Assembly (NCBI RefSeq): GCF_002008345.1
Contig: NZ_MRAE01000022.1
Span: 1-42,024 of the forward strand
Origin: Clostridium tepidum
Lineage (GTDB): Bacteria; Bacillota; Clostridia; Clostridiales; Clostridiaceae
Length of the DNA stretch: 42,024 bases
Direction: 5' to 3'
Positions within the stretch are counted from its first letter, which is position 1; every line of letters begins with the position of its first letter. A program made the position numbers and the translations under genes. Under the pieces are notes generated by a model. The model worked only from the letters and a program-made list of their open reading frames with translations, was not told where the DNA came from and did no database searches. Below are positions 1 through 7,338 of the stretch, piece after piece.

Positions 1-768
1 GGTGATATATATACTATATATAAGGGTGAAATGTATTGTTTAATGGAATTAATTGATGGACGAGAATGTCAATTTAGCAATCCTTTAGACTTAAAAATTT
101 CTTCTATAGGTTTAGCTGAAATGCATAAGGCATCAAAGGGATTTACAACAAATTTTAATAAAAAAGTTTTAAATGGAAAAGTTATAGAAAAGTTTAAGAT
201 AAAAAAAGAAGAAATGAATTTTTTTAAAGAAATAGCAAACATTCATCAAAATAAAAATGAATTTGATAATTTATTTTTATCGCAAGTAGATTATTATATA
301 GATGAGATAAGTAAAAGTATAAATATATTAGAAAATAGTTGTTATTATGATATATGTAAAGAAGATGATAAGATAGCTATTTGTCATCATGATTTAGCTT
401 ATCATAATATACTAATTAAAGAGAATAAAGCTTATTTTATAGATTTTGATTATGCTATTTTGGATTTAAAAGTTAATGATTTATGTAATTTTATAACGAA
501 AGTTATAAAAAATTTTGCTTTTGATATCAATAAGGCAAATATTATATTAAGTAACTATTCTAACATATATAATATAACTCATGAGGAATTAGAGGTATTA
601 TATGGATTATTAAGTTTTCCATATGATTTTTATAATATATCTAAAAATTATTATACGAAGCGAAAGGACTGGAATGAAGAGGTATTTTTAAACAGATTAA
701 TAAAGAAATGTGGTTACAAAGAAGATAGGGAGGAGTTTTTAAATAAATTTAAAAATAATATATTGTAA
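1..768 (+). CDS. CotS-family spore coat protein (5' end cut off by window)
   Basis: The reading frame is open from base 1, so the start lies upstream and the ATG at 31 is internal. The visible part is the C-terminal three quarters of a CotS/YutH-like protein with an aminoglycoside-phosphotransferase-type kinase fold. It has the catalytic-loop-like HHDLAYHN and the downstream DFD metal-binding-like motif (IDFDYAI). It aligns throughout with the full-length paralogue at 2198-3202: GREC near the start, the C-Y-x-I-C segment before the HHD loop, and a matching C-terminal region. B. subtilis CotS is a spore coat protein made in the mother cell; whether these proteins phosphorylate anything is unknown. 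A glycosyltransferase next door repeats the cotS-cotSA pairing. Family call is firm; specific function is not. Confidence 0.85.
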   Translation, partial: GDIYTIYKGEMYCLMELIDGRECQFSNPLDLKISSIGLAEMHKASKGFTTNFNKKVLNGKVIEKFKIKKEEMNFFKEIANIHQNKNEFDNLFLSQVDYYIDEISKSINILENSCYYDICKEDDKIAICHHDLAYHNILIKENKAYFIDFDYAILDLKVNDLCNFITKVIKNFAFDINKANIILSNYSNIYNITHEELEVLYGLLSFPYDFYNISKNYYTKRKDWNEEVFLNRLIKKCGYKEDREEFLNKFKNNIL

Positions 769-797
769 AGAGGAAAAAAAAGAAATTAAATAGATAT

Positions 798-846
798 AAA
801 CACTATCAAAATTTTTTTCAGAATAAAATTTGATAGTGTTTTATTT
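798..846 (+). terminator. Rho-independent terminator after the first CotS gene
   Basis: The arms AAACACTATCAAA and TTTGATAGTGTTT are almost perfectly complementary across a short loop. The hairpin is followed by a T-rich run, about 30 bases after the stop codon. Confidence 0.75.
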
Positions 847-924
847 AATGTCAAAAAGCATATTATTAAAATATTTTTTTGTTTTGTAAAGTATAATATA
901 AATTCCATAGATAAAGATTATTGA

Positions 925-952
925 AGGCTCCAGTTAAGTTATTCTGGAGCCT
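925..952 (-). terminator. Hairpin at the 3' end of the minus-strand glycosyltransferase
   Basis: A perfect 9-bp stem (AGGCTCCAG / CTGGAGCCT) with a 10-nt loop overlaps the stop codon of the gene at 951-2081. It is unusually GC-rich for this region. The T-run on the minus strand is poor, so termination is likely but not certain. Confidence 0.55.
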
Positions 953-2081
953 AATTAGAATTAAGTATTTTTTCATAAGCTAGTAATGTGTTTTTAGCGC
1001 AATTATCCCAAGTAAGTTGAGATGCTCTGTTTAGACCTCGTTTTATTAATATGTTTCTCATATTTTTGTTAGATAATGCAGTATACATAGCCTTACATAT
1101 ACTATCAGTATCATAAGGATTTATTAGCATAGCTGCGTCCTTTGTTATTTCAGGAATAGATGTTACATTTGATGTTATTACTGGAGTACCACAAGCCATG
1201 GCTTCTATAGGTGGTAATCCAAAACCTTCATAAAAAGATGGATATACAAATAATTCAGCACAATTATAAAAATAAGGTAAATCTTTGACAGATATAAAGC
1301 CAGGGAAAAAGACCTTATTTTCTAAATTTAATTTGCGAACTTCCCCTATATATTTTTCATATATTTTACCTTTCCTACCTACTATAACTAAAGAAATATC
1401 TTTTTTATATATGTTTGTAAGATTATAGAATGCATCAATTAATCCCAATATATTTTTTCGAGGACTAAATCCACCTACATATAAAATAAAATTCTTATTT
1501 ATATTATATTTCATTTTTAATATGTTTTTACAAAACTCTTTGTTTAAAGGCATATATATATCTTCACTAGCTAAAGGTGTTACAAAGATTTTATCTTCAG
1601 GATAATTGAAAGATTTTATTATATCTTTTTTTGAGAAATCAGAAACTGTTATTATACCATCAGAAGAAGAAACTATTCTAGGTATTTCATCTGAAAATAT
1701 TTTTAAATATCTATCACTTACAGTTTTCGGCATTCTATAGGGAATTACATCATGTAGTGTTATTATAAATTTACAATCTTTTTTGTTTTTAGGAAGACCT
1801 ACTCCATTTTGAGGAACGTGGTAAATATCTATATTACTATTTTCTAATATAGCGGGTATATTTACTTCATTCCAAAAATTTTTTGGGGAATGATCATTTA
1901 TACTTTTTATATTAAAATTATTATTTAATTTCAAGGGAGAATTTGAAAATTCAGGATTAAAAATTAAATAATCATTTTTTTTATCTACTTTGTTTAGAGA
2001 ATTGATTAATTGGTAAGTATAAGTTCCTATTCCAGTACCCCTATACCAATAAGCAGGTCTCCCATCGATACCTATGCGCAT
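951..2081 (-). CDS. GT4-family glycosyltransferase (spore-coat linked, CotSA-like)
   Basis: This 376-aa protein is a two-domain GT-B retaining glycosyltransferase. The N-terminus (IGIDGRPAYWYRGTGIGTY) carries the glycine-rich acceptor loop typical of GT4. The C-terminal half has FYEGFGLPPIEAMACGTPV around residues 281-299, the E-x7-E nucleotide-sugar binding motif of the family. The preceding VGRKGK and FPGFISVKDLPYFY segments are also typical. No signal peptide or membrane segment is seen, so it is probably cytoplasmic or coat-associated. The start ATG has an upstream GAAAGGA ribosome site. It lies between two CotS-family genes, divergent from the second, the arrangement of B. subtilis cotS and cotSA. 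A role in glycosylating spore coat material is inferred; sugar and acceptor are unknown. Confidence 0.85.
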   Translation of the reverse strand: MRIGIDGRPAYWYRGTGIGTYTYQLINSLNKVDKKNDYLIFNPEFSNSPLKLNNNFNIKSINDHSPKNFWNEVNIPAILENSNIDIYHVPQNGVGLPKNKKDCKFIITLHDVIPYRMPKTVSDRYLKIFSDEIPRIVSSSDGIITVSDFSKKDIIKSFNYPEDKIFVTPLASEDIYMPLNKEFCKNILKMKYNINKNFILYVGGFSPRKNILGLIDAFYNLTNIYKKDISLVIVGRKGKIYEKYIGEVRKLNLENKVFFPGFISVKDLPYFYNCAELFVYPSFYEGFGLPPIEAMACGTPVITSNVTSIPEITKDAAMLINPYDTDSICKAMYTALSNKNMRNILIKRGLNRASQLTWDNCAKNTLLAYEKILNSN

Positions 2082-2099
2082 AAAAATTTTCCTTTCTTA

Positions 2100-2119
2100 A
2101 TTCATTATAATTCATTATA
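2100..2119. repeat. Tandem 10-bp direct repeat in the divergent intergenic region
   Basis: ATTCATTATA occurs twice back to back between the divergent glycosyltransferase and CotS genes. It lies just upstream of the glycosyltransferase ribosome site. It may only reflect low-complexity AT-rich sequence. Confidence 0.4.
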
Positions 2120-2197
2120 TTAATTTAGATGGAAAAGTGTTAAATTACTTCTAAAACTATAATAATGCACATATAGTTTTAATAGAGGTGGTTAACT

Positions 2198-3202
2198 ATG
2201 ATGAGAGAATTTGAAATTGAAAGACAGTTTAATATTAAAATTGAAAAACTTAAACCTCATAGAGGAGTATATCATTTAAAAACTAATGAAGGAGATAGAT
2301 GTTTAAAAAAAATTAATTATGGGGTACAAAAATTACTATTTGTTTCTGGTGCTAAAGAACATCTTGTAAAGAATGGATTTAAATATGTAGACAATTATTT
2401 TTTAAACCTAAATGGAGAGCCTTATGCACTTGTAAACGAAGATATATATACTTTGTCAGAATGGATAGAAGGGAGAGAATGTAATTTTAGAGACAAAGAG
2501 GATCTTATATTAGCATCTAGAGCATTAGCTTATCTTCATATAGCATCAAAAGGATATGAACCTCCAGAAAATAGTAAACTTAAAACAGATTTAGGAAGAT
2601 GGCCAAACTTAATGAAAAAGAGAGTTAGATCTTTAGATAAAATGAGAGAAATGGCAAGAAAAAATAATAATAAAACAGATTTCGATTTAAATTATATAAA
2701 AAACATAGAATTTTATAAAGACTTAGGAAAAAGAGCAATGAAAGTATTAGAAGACTCTGCTTATATGGAAATATGTAAAAAAACTGAAGAAGAAAAAAGT
2801 TTTTGCCATCATGATTTTACTTATCATAATATAATAATAGATAAAGATAATAATATTAATGTTATAGATTTTGATTATTGTAAAAGAGAAATAAAAACTT
2901 ATGATATTTCTAATTTTATGATAAAAGTCTTAAAAAGAGTGGATTGGAATATAGAATACGCAGAACTTATATTAAATTCTTATACAGCTATAAATCCATT
3001 AAAAGGAGAAGAATATAGAACCTTGTTTGCATTTTTATTATTCCCGCAAAGATTTTGGAGATTAAGTAATAGGTATTATTATAATGAAGTTACTTGGCCA
3101 TCAAATACCTTTAATAAGAAGATGGAGGAATTGATTGCTGAACAAGATAAATATATTAATTTTATTGAAGAATTTAAAAAAATATATTCACAAAAGGAAT
3201 AA
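2198..3202 (+). CDS. CotS-family spore coat protein, full length
   Basis: A 334-aa CotS/YutH-family protein with an aminoglycoside-phosphotransferase-like fold. The N-terminal small lobe contains a GVYHLKT...CLKK segment that may match the nucleotide-binding strand and lysine. The C-terminal lobe has FCHHDFTYHN (catalytic-loop-like) and VIDFDYC (DFG-like). It is a paralogue of the partial gene at the window start. ATG 2198 follows an AGAGGTGG ribosome site at good distance; a second ATG directly after it is also possible. In B. subtilis, CotS is a mother-cell coat protein. Length is normal for the family. Kinase activity has not, to my knowledge, been established. Confidence 0.85.
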   Translation: MMREFEIERQFNIKIEKLKPHRGVYHLKTNEGDRCLKKINYGVQKLLFVSGAKEHLVKNGFKYVDNYFLNLNGEPYALVNEDIYTLSEWIEGRECNFRDKEDLILASRALAYLHIASKGYEPPENSKLKTDLGRWPNLMKKRVRSLDKMREMARKNNNKTDFDLNYIKNIEFYKDLGKRAMKVLEDSAYMEICKKTEEEKSFCHHDFTYHNIIIDKDNNINVIDFDYCKREIKTYDISNFMIKVLKRVDWNIEYAELILNSYTAINPLKGEEYRTLFAFLLFPQRFWRLSNRYYYNEVTWPSNTFNKKMEELIAEQDKYINFIEEFKKIYSQKE

Positions 3203-3211
3203 TGAATATAT

Positions 3212-3256
3212 AAAGGCATATAAAGCTTAAATAGTTTTGTATGCCTTTAATTTTAT
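3212..3256 (+). terminator. Terminator after the second CotS gene
   Basis: AAAGGCAT and ATGCCTTT form an 8-bp stem with a long AT-rich loop. It is followed by a T-rich tract, directly after the stop codon region. Confidence 0.6.
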
Positions 3257-3258
3257 TA

Positions 3259-3286
3259 ACAAATTTATTATAAATATCATAGTATA
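3259..3286 (+). promoter_or_regulatory. Possible sigma-K promoter of yabG
   Basis: CATAGTATA at 3278-3286 fits the sigma-K -10 pattern CATA-N3-TA. ACA at 3259-3261 fits the short -35 element, with a 16-nt spacer. It lies about 37 bases before the yabG start. yabG is a sigma-K gene in B. subtilis, which supports the assignment, but both elements are short and AT-rich. Confidence 0.45.
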
Positions 3287-3322
3287 TAGAGTGATTGATT
3301 TATTAAGGTGGAGATAAATTAT

Positions 3323-4225
3323 ATGGAAATAGGAGATATAGTTGTAAGAAAATCTTATAAAAAGGATATAACATTTAAAATAATAGATATAAGACAAGAA
3401 GAAGGTAAAGAAATATATACTTTAAAGGGCGTAAATGTAAGAATAATAGCAGATTCTCCATACGAAGATTTAGAAGAAGTATCAGTAGCTACTATGACTA
3501 AAAAAGAAGAAGTTTTTACTAGTAAAGTAAATGAATCTATAAAAAAAATATTGGATGATAGAAAATTTAGAGGAGATGGTAAGGGAAAGCGGATAAACAA
3601 AAAAAGTAAAATAGAAAAAATGTATAGAACAAGTAAAAATATAAAAACAAAAGAATTATATTTTGGAAGACCAGGAAATATTCTCCATATAGATGGAGAT
3701 TCAGAGTATCTAGATACATGTCTTAAAGTATACAAGCAATTACAGTTAGATGTAGTTGGAGAGAAAGTTTTAGAAAGGGAGCAACCTGATAAAGTGTTAA
3801 GTTTAGTTAAATTATATAAACCTGATATTGTAGTAATAACAGGACATGATGCTGTATTAAAAGAAATAGAAGATTATACGGATATAAATAATTATAGAAA
3901 TTCTAAATATTTTGTTAAAACTGTAAATGTTTTAAGAGATTATGAAAGAAGTTATGATGATTTAATTATATTTGCTGGGGCATGTCAATCTTGTTATGAA
4001 GCTATATTAGATGCAGGTGCTAATTATGCTAGTTCACCAGGAAGGGTTTTAATACATTGTTTAGATCCAGTATTTTTGTGTGAAAAAATAGCTTACACAA
4101 ACATAAGTAATATAGTATCCATAGAAGAGGCTTTAGAAAATACAATAACTGGTATAAAAGGAATTGGGGGATTACAGACCAGAGGGAAATATAGAGAGGG
4201 TTTTCCTAAATCAGAATATGTATGA
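3323..4225 (+). CDS. yabG: Sporulation-specific protease YabG
   Basis: This 300-aa protein matches YabG (peptidase family U57), which processes spore coat proteins after assembly. Recognisable features are the N-terminal IGDIVVRKSY segment, the central ILHIDGD and VVITGHD blocks, and FAGACQSCYEAILDAGANYASSPGRV near the C-terminus; the last of these is written here as overlapping pieces FAGACQSCYE and AGANYASSPGRV. The frame opens earlier at GTG 3308, but those bases form the AGGTGGAG ribosome site for ATG 3323, so 3323 is preferred. A sigma-K-like promoter lies just upstream. The order yabG-veg-sipL is shared with C. difficile, as I recall it. No signal peptide is seen. Confidence 0.92.
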   Translation: MEIGDIVVRKSYKKDITFKIIDIRQEEGKEIYTLKGVNVRIIADSPYEDLEEVSVATMTKKEEVFTSKVNESIKKILDDRKFRGDGKGKRINKKSKIEKMYRTSKNIKTKELYFGRPGNILHIDGDSEYLDTCLKVYKQLQLDVVGEKVLEREQPDKVLSLVKLYKPDIVVITGHDAVLKEIEDYTDINNYRNSKYFVKTVNVLRDYERSYDDLIIFAGACQSCYEAILDAGANYASSPGRVLIHCLDPVFLCEKIAYTNISNIVSIEEALENTITGIKGIGGLQTRGKYREGFPKSEYV

Positions 4226-4323
4226 TTAATTAGTAAATTTTGAATATATATATAATTTAAAGGTAATATTAATAATAAGGAGAATTTTTTTAAAAAAATA
4301 CAATATTTATATGAAAAATAATA

Positions 4324-4353
4324 TTGACAAACATCATAATAAATTGGTAAAAT
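4324..4353 (+). promoter_or_regulatory. Upstream veg promoter (sigma-A type)
   Basis: TTGACA at 4324-4329 is followed after 18 bases by TAAAAT at 4348-4353. It lies about 40 bases upstream of a second, better promoter. Two sequential sigma-A promoters are reminiscent of the tandem veg promoter region in B. subtilis. Confidence 0.55.
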
Positions 4354-4364
4354 ATAAAGTTAAT

Positions 4365-4393
4365 TTGACATTTTCTATATTTTAATGTATAAT
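4365..4393 (+). promoter_or_regulatory. Main veg promoter: consensus -35 and -10 with 17-bp spacer
   Basis: TTGACA (4365-4370) and TATAAT (4388-4393) are both perfect and are separated by exactly 17 bases. This is the strongest vegetative promoter seen in the window. The -10 box overlaps the first possible ATG of the downstream frame (4385), so translation must begin later, at 4421. Confidence 0.88.
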
Positions 4394-4420
4394 GTAAAAT
4401 GTAGAAAGAGGGTGTTAAAT

Positions 4421-4657
4421 ATGGAAAGAAAAAATGTCATTGCTAACATAAAAAGGGACATAGAAAGCCATGTTGGTGAAAGGGTAACTTTAAAAGCAAA
4501 TGGTGGCAGAAGAAAAACATTTGTTAATGAAGGAGTGTTAGAAGAAGCTTACCCAAGTATTTTTGTTATAAGATTAGAAGACGACACCCAAAGGAAAGTG
4601 ACATATAGTTATTCAGATGTATTAACAAAGACAGTTCAATTAGATTTTGTATTATAA
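4421..4657 (+). CDS. veg: Veg protein (biofilm formation stimulator family)
   Basis: A 78-aa protein of the Veg family, small basic cytoplasmic proteins conserved in Gram-positive bacteria. The N-terminus (IANIKRDIESHVGERVTLKA), the NGGRRKT turn and the final YSYSDVLTKTVQL segment are typical. In B. subtilis Veg stimulates biofilm gene expression and is very highly transcribed. ATG 4421 follows an AGAGGGTG ribosome site. The earlier ATG at 4385 lies in the promoter -10 box and cannot be used by that transcript. The gene is monocistronic: its own promoters precede it and a strong terminator follows. Confidence 0.93.
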   Translation: MERKNVIANIKRDIESHVGERVTLKANGGRRKTFVNEGVLEEAYPSIFVIRLEDDTQRKVTYSYSDVLTKTVQLDFVL

Positions 4658-4662
4658 ATGTA

Positions 4663-4694
4663 TTGGTACTTAATAAGTACCAATTTTTTTTATT
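4663..4694 (+). terminator. Terminator after veg
   Basis: TTGGTACTTA and TAAGTACCAA form a nearly continuous palindrome with a tiny loop, followed by a run of eight Ts. It begins just after the veg stop codon. Confidence 0.9.
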
Positions 4695-4759
4695 TATGCA
4701 TAATTTCCTTAAAACTATTATATAAATTATTAGTAGGTTTTATGGGAGGGATAAATTAA

Positions 4760-6322
4760 ATGGACTTGAATTTACTTAAAGAAAATATAGAATGTGAGCA
4801 ATTACTTGGAGAAAATTTTGTTAATACCCCTGTAAAAGGGGAATATGTTATTCCAGATACTCATCCAGATGTTTATGAAGTACTTATGTTAGATGCAAAG
4901 CCTTATATAACAAGCAAAGACGTTATGCAAGATAAACTATATATAGAAGGATATATAGACTATAACATATTGTATCTTGCAAAAGAAGAGGATAAAGGAG
5001 TATTATATAACGCTAAATATAGCACTAAATTTTCGAATGATATGCAGATACCTGGTGCGGAAAAAGATATGTTATGTGAAGCAGAATGTTTTGTTGAAGA
5101 TATGTATTGTAAAATAGTTAACGAAAGAAAAATCTCCATAGAGGGTATAGTTAAATTAAAAGGAGCAGCTTATAAAAAATATAATTTTGAAATAATAAAA
5201 GATTTAGATCAACTACAGGACATACAGATGCTTAGAAATCCAATTTCTATTGACAAAATAGCAGGAACAGCTACAGGAGAATTTTTAGTGAAAACTAATA
5301 TAAAAATAGGAGCAGAAAAACCAGAAATAGGTAGTATATTAAAAACTAATTTAAATATTCACAAAAAGAAAATAACTGTATTAGATGATAAAGTAAATGT
5401 AGAAGCTTTTGCAAAAATAGAATTAGTATATAGGTCTAAAGATAGTAGAGAAGTTTGTTATGTAGTAGATGATATATTTATAGATAATGAAGTAGAATTA
5501 GAGGGAGTAAATTCCTTTATGGAAAGTTATACAGACTTTATTGTAGAGGGAATAAACACAGATCCTAAAGAAGATGATTTGGGAGAAGCTAGGATTATAG
5601 AAGTAGAGGCACTTGTTAAATCTAATACAAGGGTTATGTATAAAAAAGAGATAGAACTTATAGAGGATATGTATTCACCTAATATGATGCTAAACATGGA
5701 TAAGAAAGATTACGAATTAAATGTTATGCAAGGTCATGCTAAAAATGAATGCATAGTTAAAGAAAATATAGAAATAACATCAGATATGCCAGGGATAAGA
5801 GAAATAATAATGGTAGAAGGAAAGACGTATATAACTGATAAAAAAATAGTAGAAGACAAGGTAGTTGTAGAGGGTATTTTAAATGCAGAAGTTATGTATA
5901 AAACTACAGATGATGAAAAATATATTTATACTTTAAAAGAAGATATACCATTTAGTTGTACTGTGGATATACCAGGAGCTAAAATAGATATGCAATGCAT
6001 GACAAAAGTTGTATTAGAAGACATAGAAGCTAATATAGAAGCTAACACTGTAGCTATAAAAGCTTTAATAGAAGTGTATTCAAGAGTTAACTATACGTCA
6101 CATAAAGAATTTTTAGTAAATGTAGAGCCAATTGAGGAAGAAATTCCTGAAAAGAAAGCTAGTATAACAATATATGTAGTACAACAAGGAGATACTCTTT
6201 GGAAAATAGCAAAAAGATATTATACTACAGTAGATAATTTAGTATTAATTAATGAAATTGATAATCCTGATGTTATAAAACCAGGACAAAAATTAATAAT
6301 ACCAGGTAAAGCTATTATATAA
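4760..6322 (+). CDS. sipL: SPOCS (DUF3794) and LysM spore-assembly protein, SipL homologue
   Basis: This 520-aa protein has repeated SPOCS/DUF3794 domains. The repeat is visible twice: VKGEYVIPDTHPDVYEVLML near residues 25-45 and EITSDMPGIREIIMVEGKTY near 345-365. Each is followed by a VEGxxxxxxxY strand pattern and an I/VPGA segment. The last 55 residues are a LysM domain (YVVQQGDTLWKIAKRYYT, IKPGQKLIIPG). In C. difficile SipL binds the coat basement-layer ATPase SpoIVA through its LysM domain and is needed for coat attachment. The match in domain order, length and location after yabG and veg makes this a confident homologue. ATG 4760 follows GGGAGGG. No clear sigma-E promoter was found. Confidence 0.9.
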   Translation: MDLNLLKENIECEQLLGENFVNTPVKGEYVIPDTHPDVYEVLMLDAKPYITSKDVMQDKLYIEGYIDYNILYLAKEEDKGVLYNAKYSTKFSNDMQIPGAEKDMLCEAECFVEDMYCKIVNERKISIEGIVKLKGAAYKKYNFEIIKDLDQLQDIQMLRNPISIDKIAGTATGEFLVKTNIKIGAEKPEIGSILKTNLNIHKKKITVLDDKVNVEAFAKIELVYRSKDSREVCYVVDDIFIDNEVELEGVNSFMESYTDFIVEGINTDPKEDDLGEARIIEVEALVKSNTRVMYKKEIELIEDMYSPNMMLNMDKKDYELNVMQGHAKNECIVKENIEITSDMPGIREIIMVEGKTYITDKKIVEDKVVVEGILNAEVMYKTTDDEKYIYTLKEDIPFSCTVDIPGAKIDMQCMTKVVLEDIEANIEANTVAIKALIEVYSRVNYTSHKEFLVNVEPIEEEIPEKKASITIYVVQQGDTLWKIAKRYYTTVDNLVLINEIDNPDVIKPGQKLIIPGKAII

Positions 6323-6383
6323 TTAAATATAAATTAAATTTTTAATTTATGAAAGAAATAAATATTAAATTTATATATAAATA

Positions 6384-6431
6384 AAAAAACTCTTTATGAC
6401 AATAATAAGTATTGTTATATAGGGTTTTTTT
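6384..6431 (+). terminator. Terminator after sipL
   Basis: A long hairpin of about 20 bp with a few mismatches has AAAAAAC and GTTTTTT at its base and ACAATA/TATTGT near its tip. It ends in a T-run. The following gene frame opens inside its last bases, which argues that the real cphB start is later. Confidence 0.75.
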
Positions 6432-6494
6432 GTGTATAAAAATAGTTTATATGGAAAAAATAAAAGATATATATATAAGGAAGGGGTATGTATT

Positions 6495-7295
6495 TTGCAA
6501 AAAAAAATACAAGGTCACCTCATAATTATAGGAGGAGCTGAAGATAAAGAAAACGGTAAAGATATATTAAAAGAAGTATGTAAAAAAATAGATAAAGATA
6601 AAGATGAGTTATTAATAGCTACTGTAGCGTCCGAATTCCCAGAAGAATTAGGAGAAGAGTACACAAATATATTTAAAAATCTAGGAGTAAAAAATGTAAA
6701 AGTATTAAATATAGATAAAAGAAAAGATACACACTATGAAGGAAATATAAGCTTGATTAAAAATGCATCTCTTATATTCTTTACCGGGGGAGACCAGTTA
6801 AGAATAACAAGTTTATTAGGAGGAACACCACTTTACAGAGCCTTAGATAAAGCTTATAAAGAGGGATGTATTTTTGTTGGAACATCAGCAGGAGCGTCTG
6901 TTATGAGCGATACTATGATAGTTTCTGGTTTAAATGATGAATCACCAAGAAAATGCACATTAAAAATGGCACCAGGATTATCACTTATAAAAGGAGTAAT
7001 GATAGATCAACATTTTGCTCAAAGAGGAAGAATAGGTAGGCTTTTAACAGGCATTGCAGAAAATCCTCAATGGCTAGGAATAGGTATAGATGAAGATACG
7101 GCTATTATGGTTAATCCAGAGGGAGAGTTTAAGGTGATTGGATCTGGGGCAGTATATATAATAGACGGCACAGGAATAAGTGGATCAAATGTTTCAGAAC
7201 AATATCCAGACGAAATACTATCTATATTTGATGTTAAATTACATGTACTTAAAAATGGAGATAAGTTTGATTTAAATTATAGAAGGCCTATATAA
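6495..7295 (+). CDS. cphB: Cyanophycinase
   Basis: This 266-aa serine peptidase of family S51 cleaves the Asp-Arg polymer cyanophycin to beta-Asp-Arg dipeptides. The N-terminus GHLIIIGGAEDKE, the FTGGDQLRITSLLGGTPL segment and the nucleophile elbow GTSAGASVMSD with its catalytic serine are diagnostic. MIDQHFAQRGRIGRL and GIGIDEDTAI complete the family pattern. The start is placed at TTG 6495, nine bases after an AAGGAAGGGG ribosome site. The frame is open to GTG 6432, but that lies at the end of the sipL terminator. It is followed closely by cphA and forms an operon with it. C. perfringens cphAB has been tied to spore assembly, which fits the neighbours here. Confidence 0.93.
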   Translation: MQKKIQGHLIIIGGAEDKENGKDILKEVCKKIDKDKDELLIATVASEFPEELGEEYTNIFKNLGVKNVKVLNIDKRKDTHYEGNISLIKNASLIFFTGGDQLRITSLLGGTPLYRALDKAYKEGCIFVGTSAGASVMSDTMIVSGLNDESPRKCTLKMAPGLSLIKGVMIDQHFAQRGRIGRLLTGIAENPQWLGIGIDEDTAIMVNPEGEFKVIGSGAVYIIDGTGISGSNVSEQYPDEILSIFDVKLHVLKNGDKFDLNYRRPI

Positions 7296-7338
7296 CAAAG
7301 CATATATCTTTTTGGAAAAGAGGAGGAAATTTTATAAC

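Noticed and set aside
2144..2180. A sigma-K promoter before the second CotS gene (CATATAGTT)
   Set aside because: The last -10 position does not fit and no AC element lies at the required distance.
7312..7338. TTG 7312 as the cphA start
   Set aside because: It has no ribosome site, while ATG 7339 is preceded by GAGGAGGA at good spacing.
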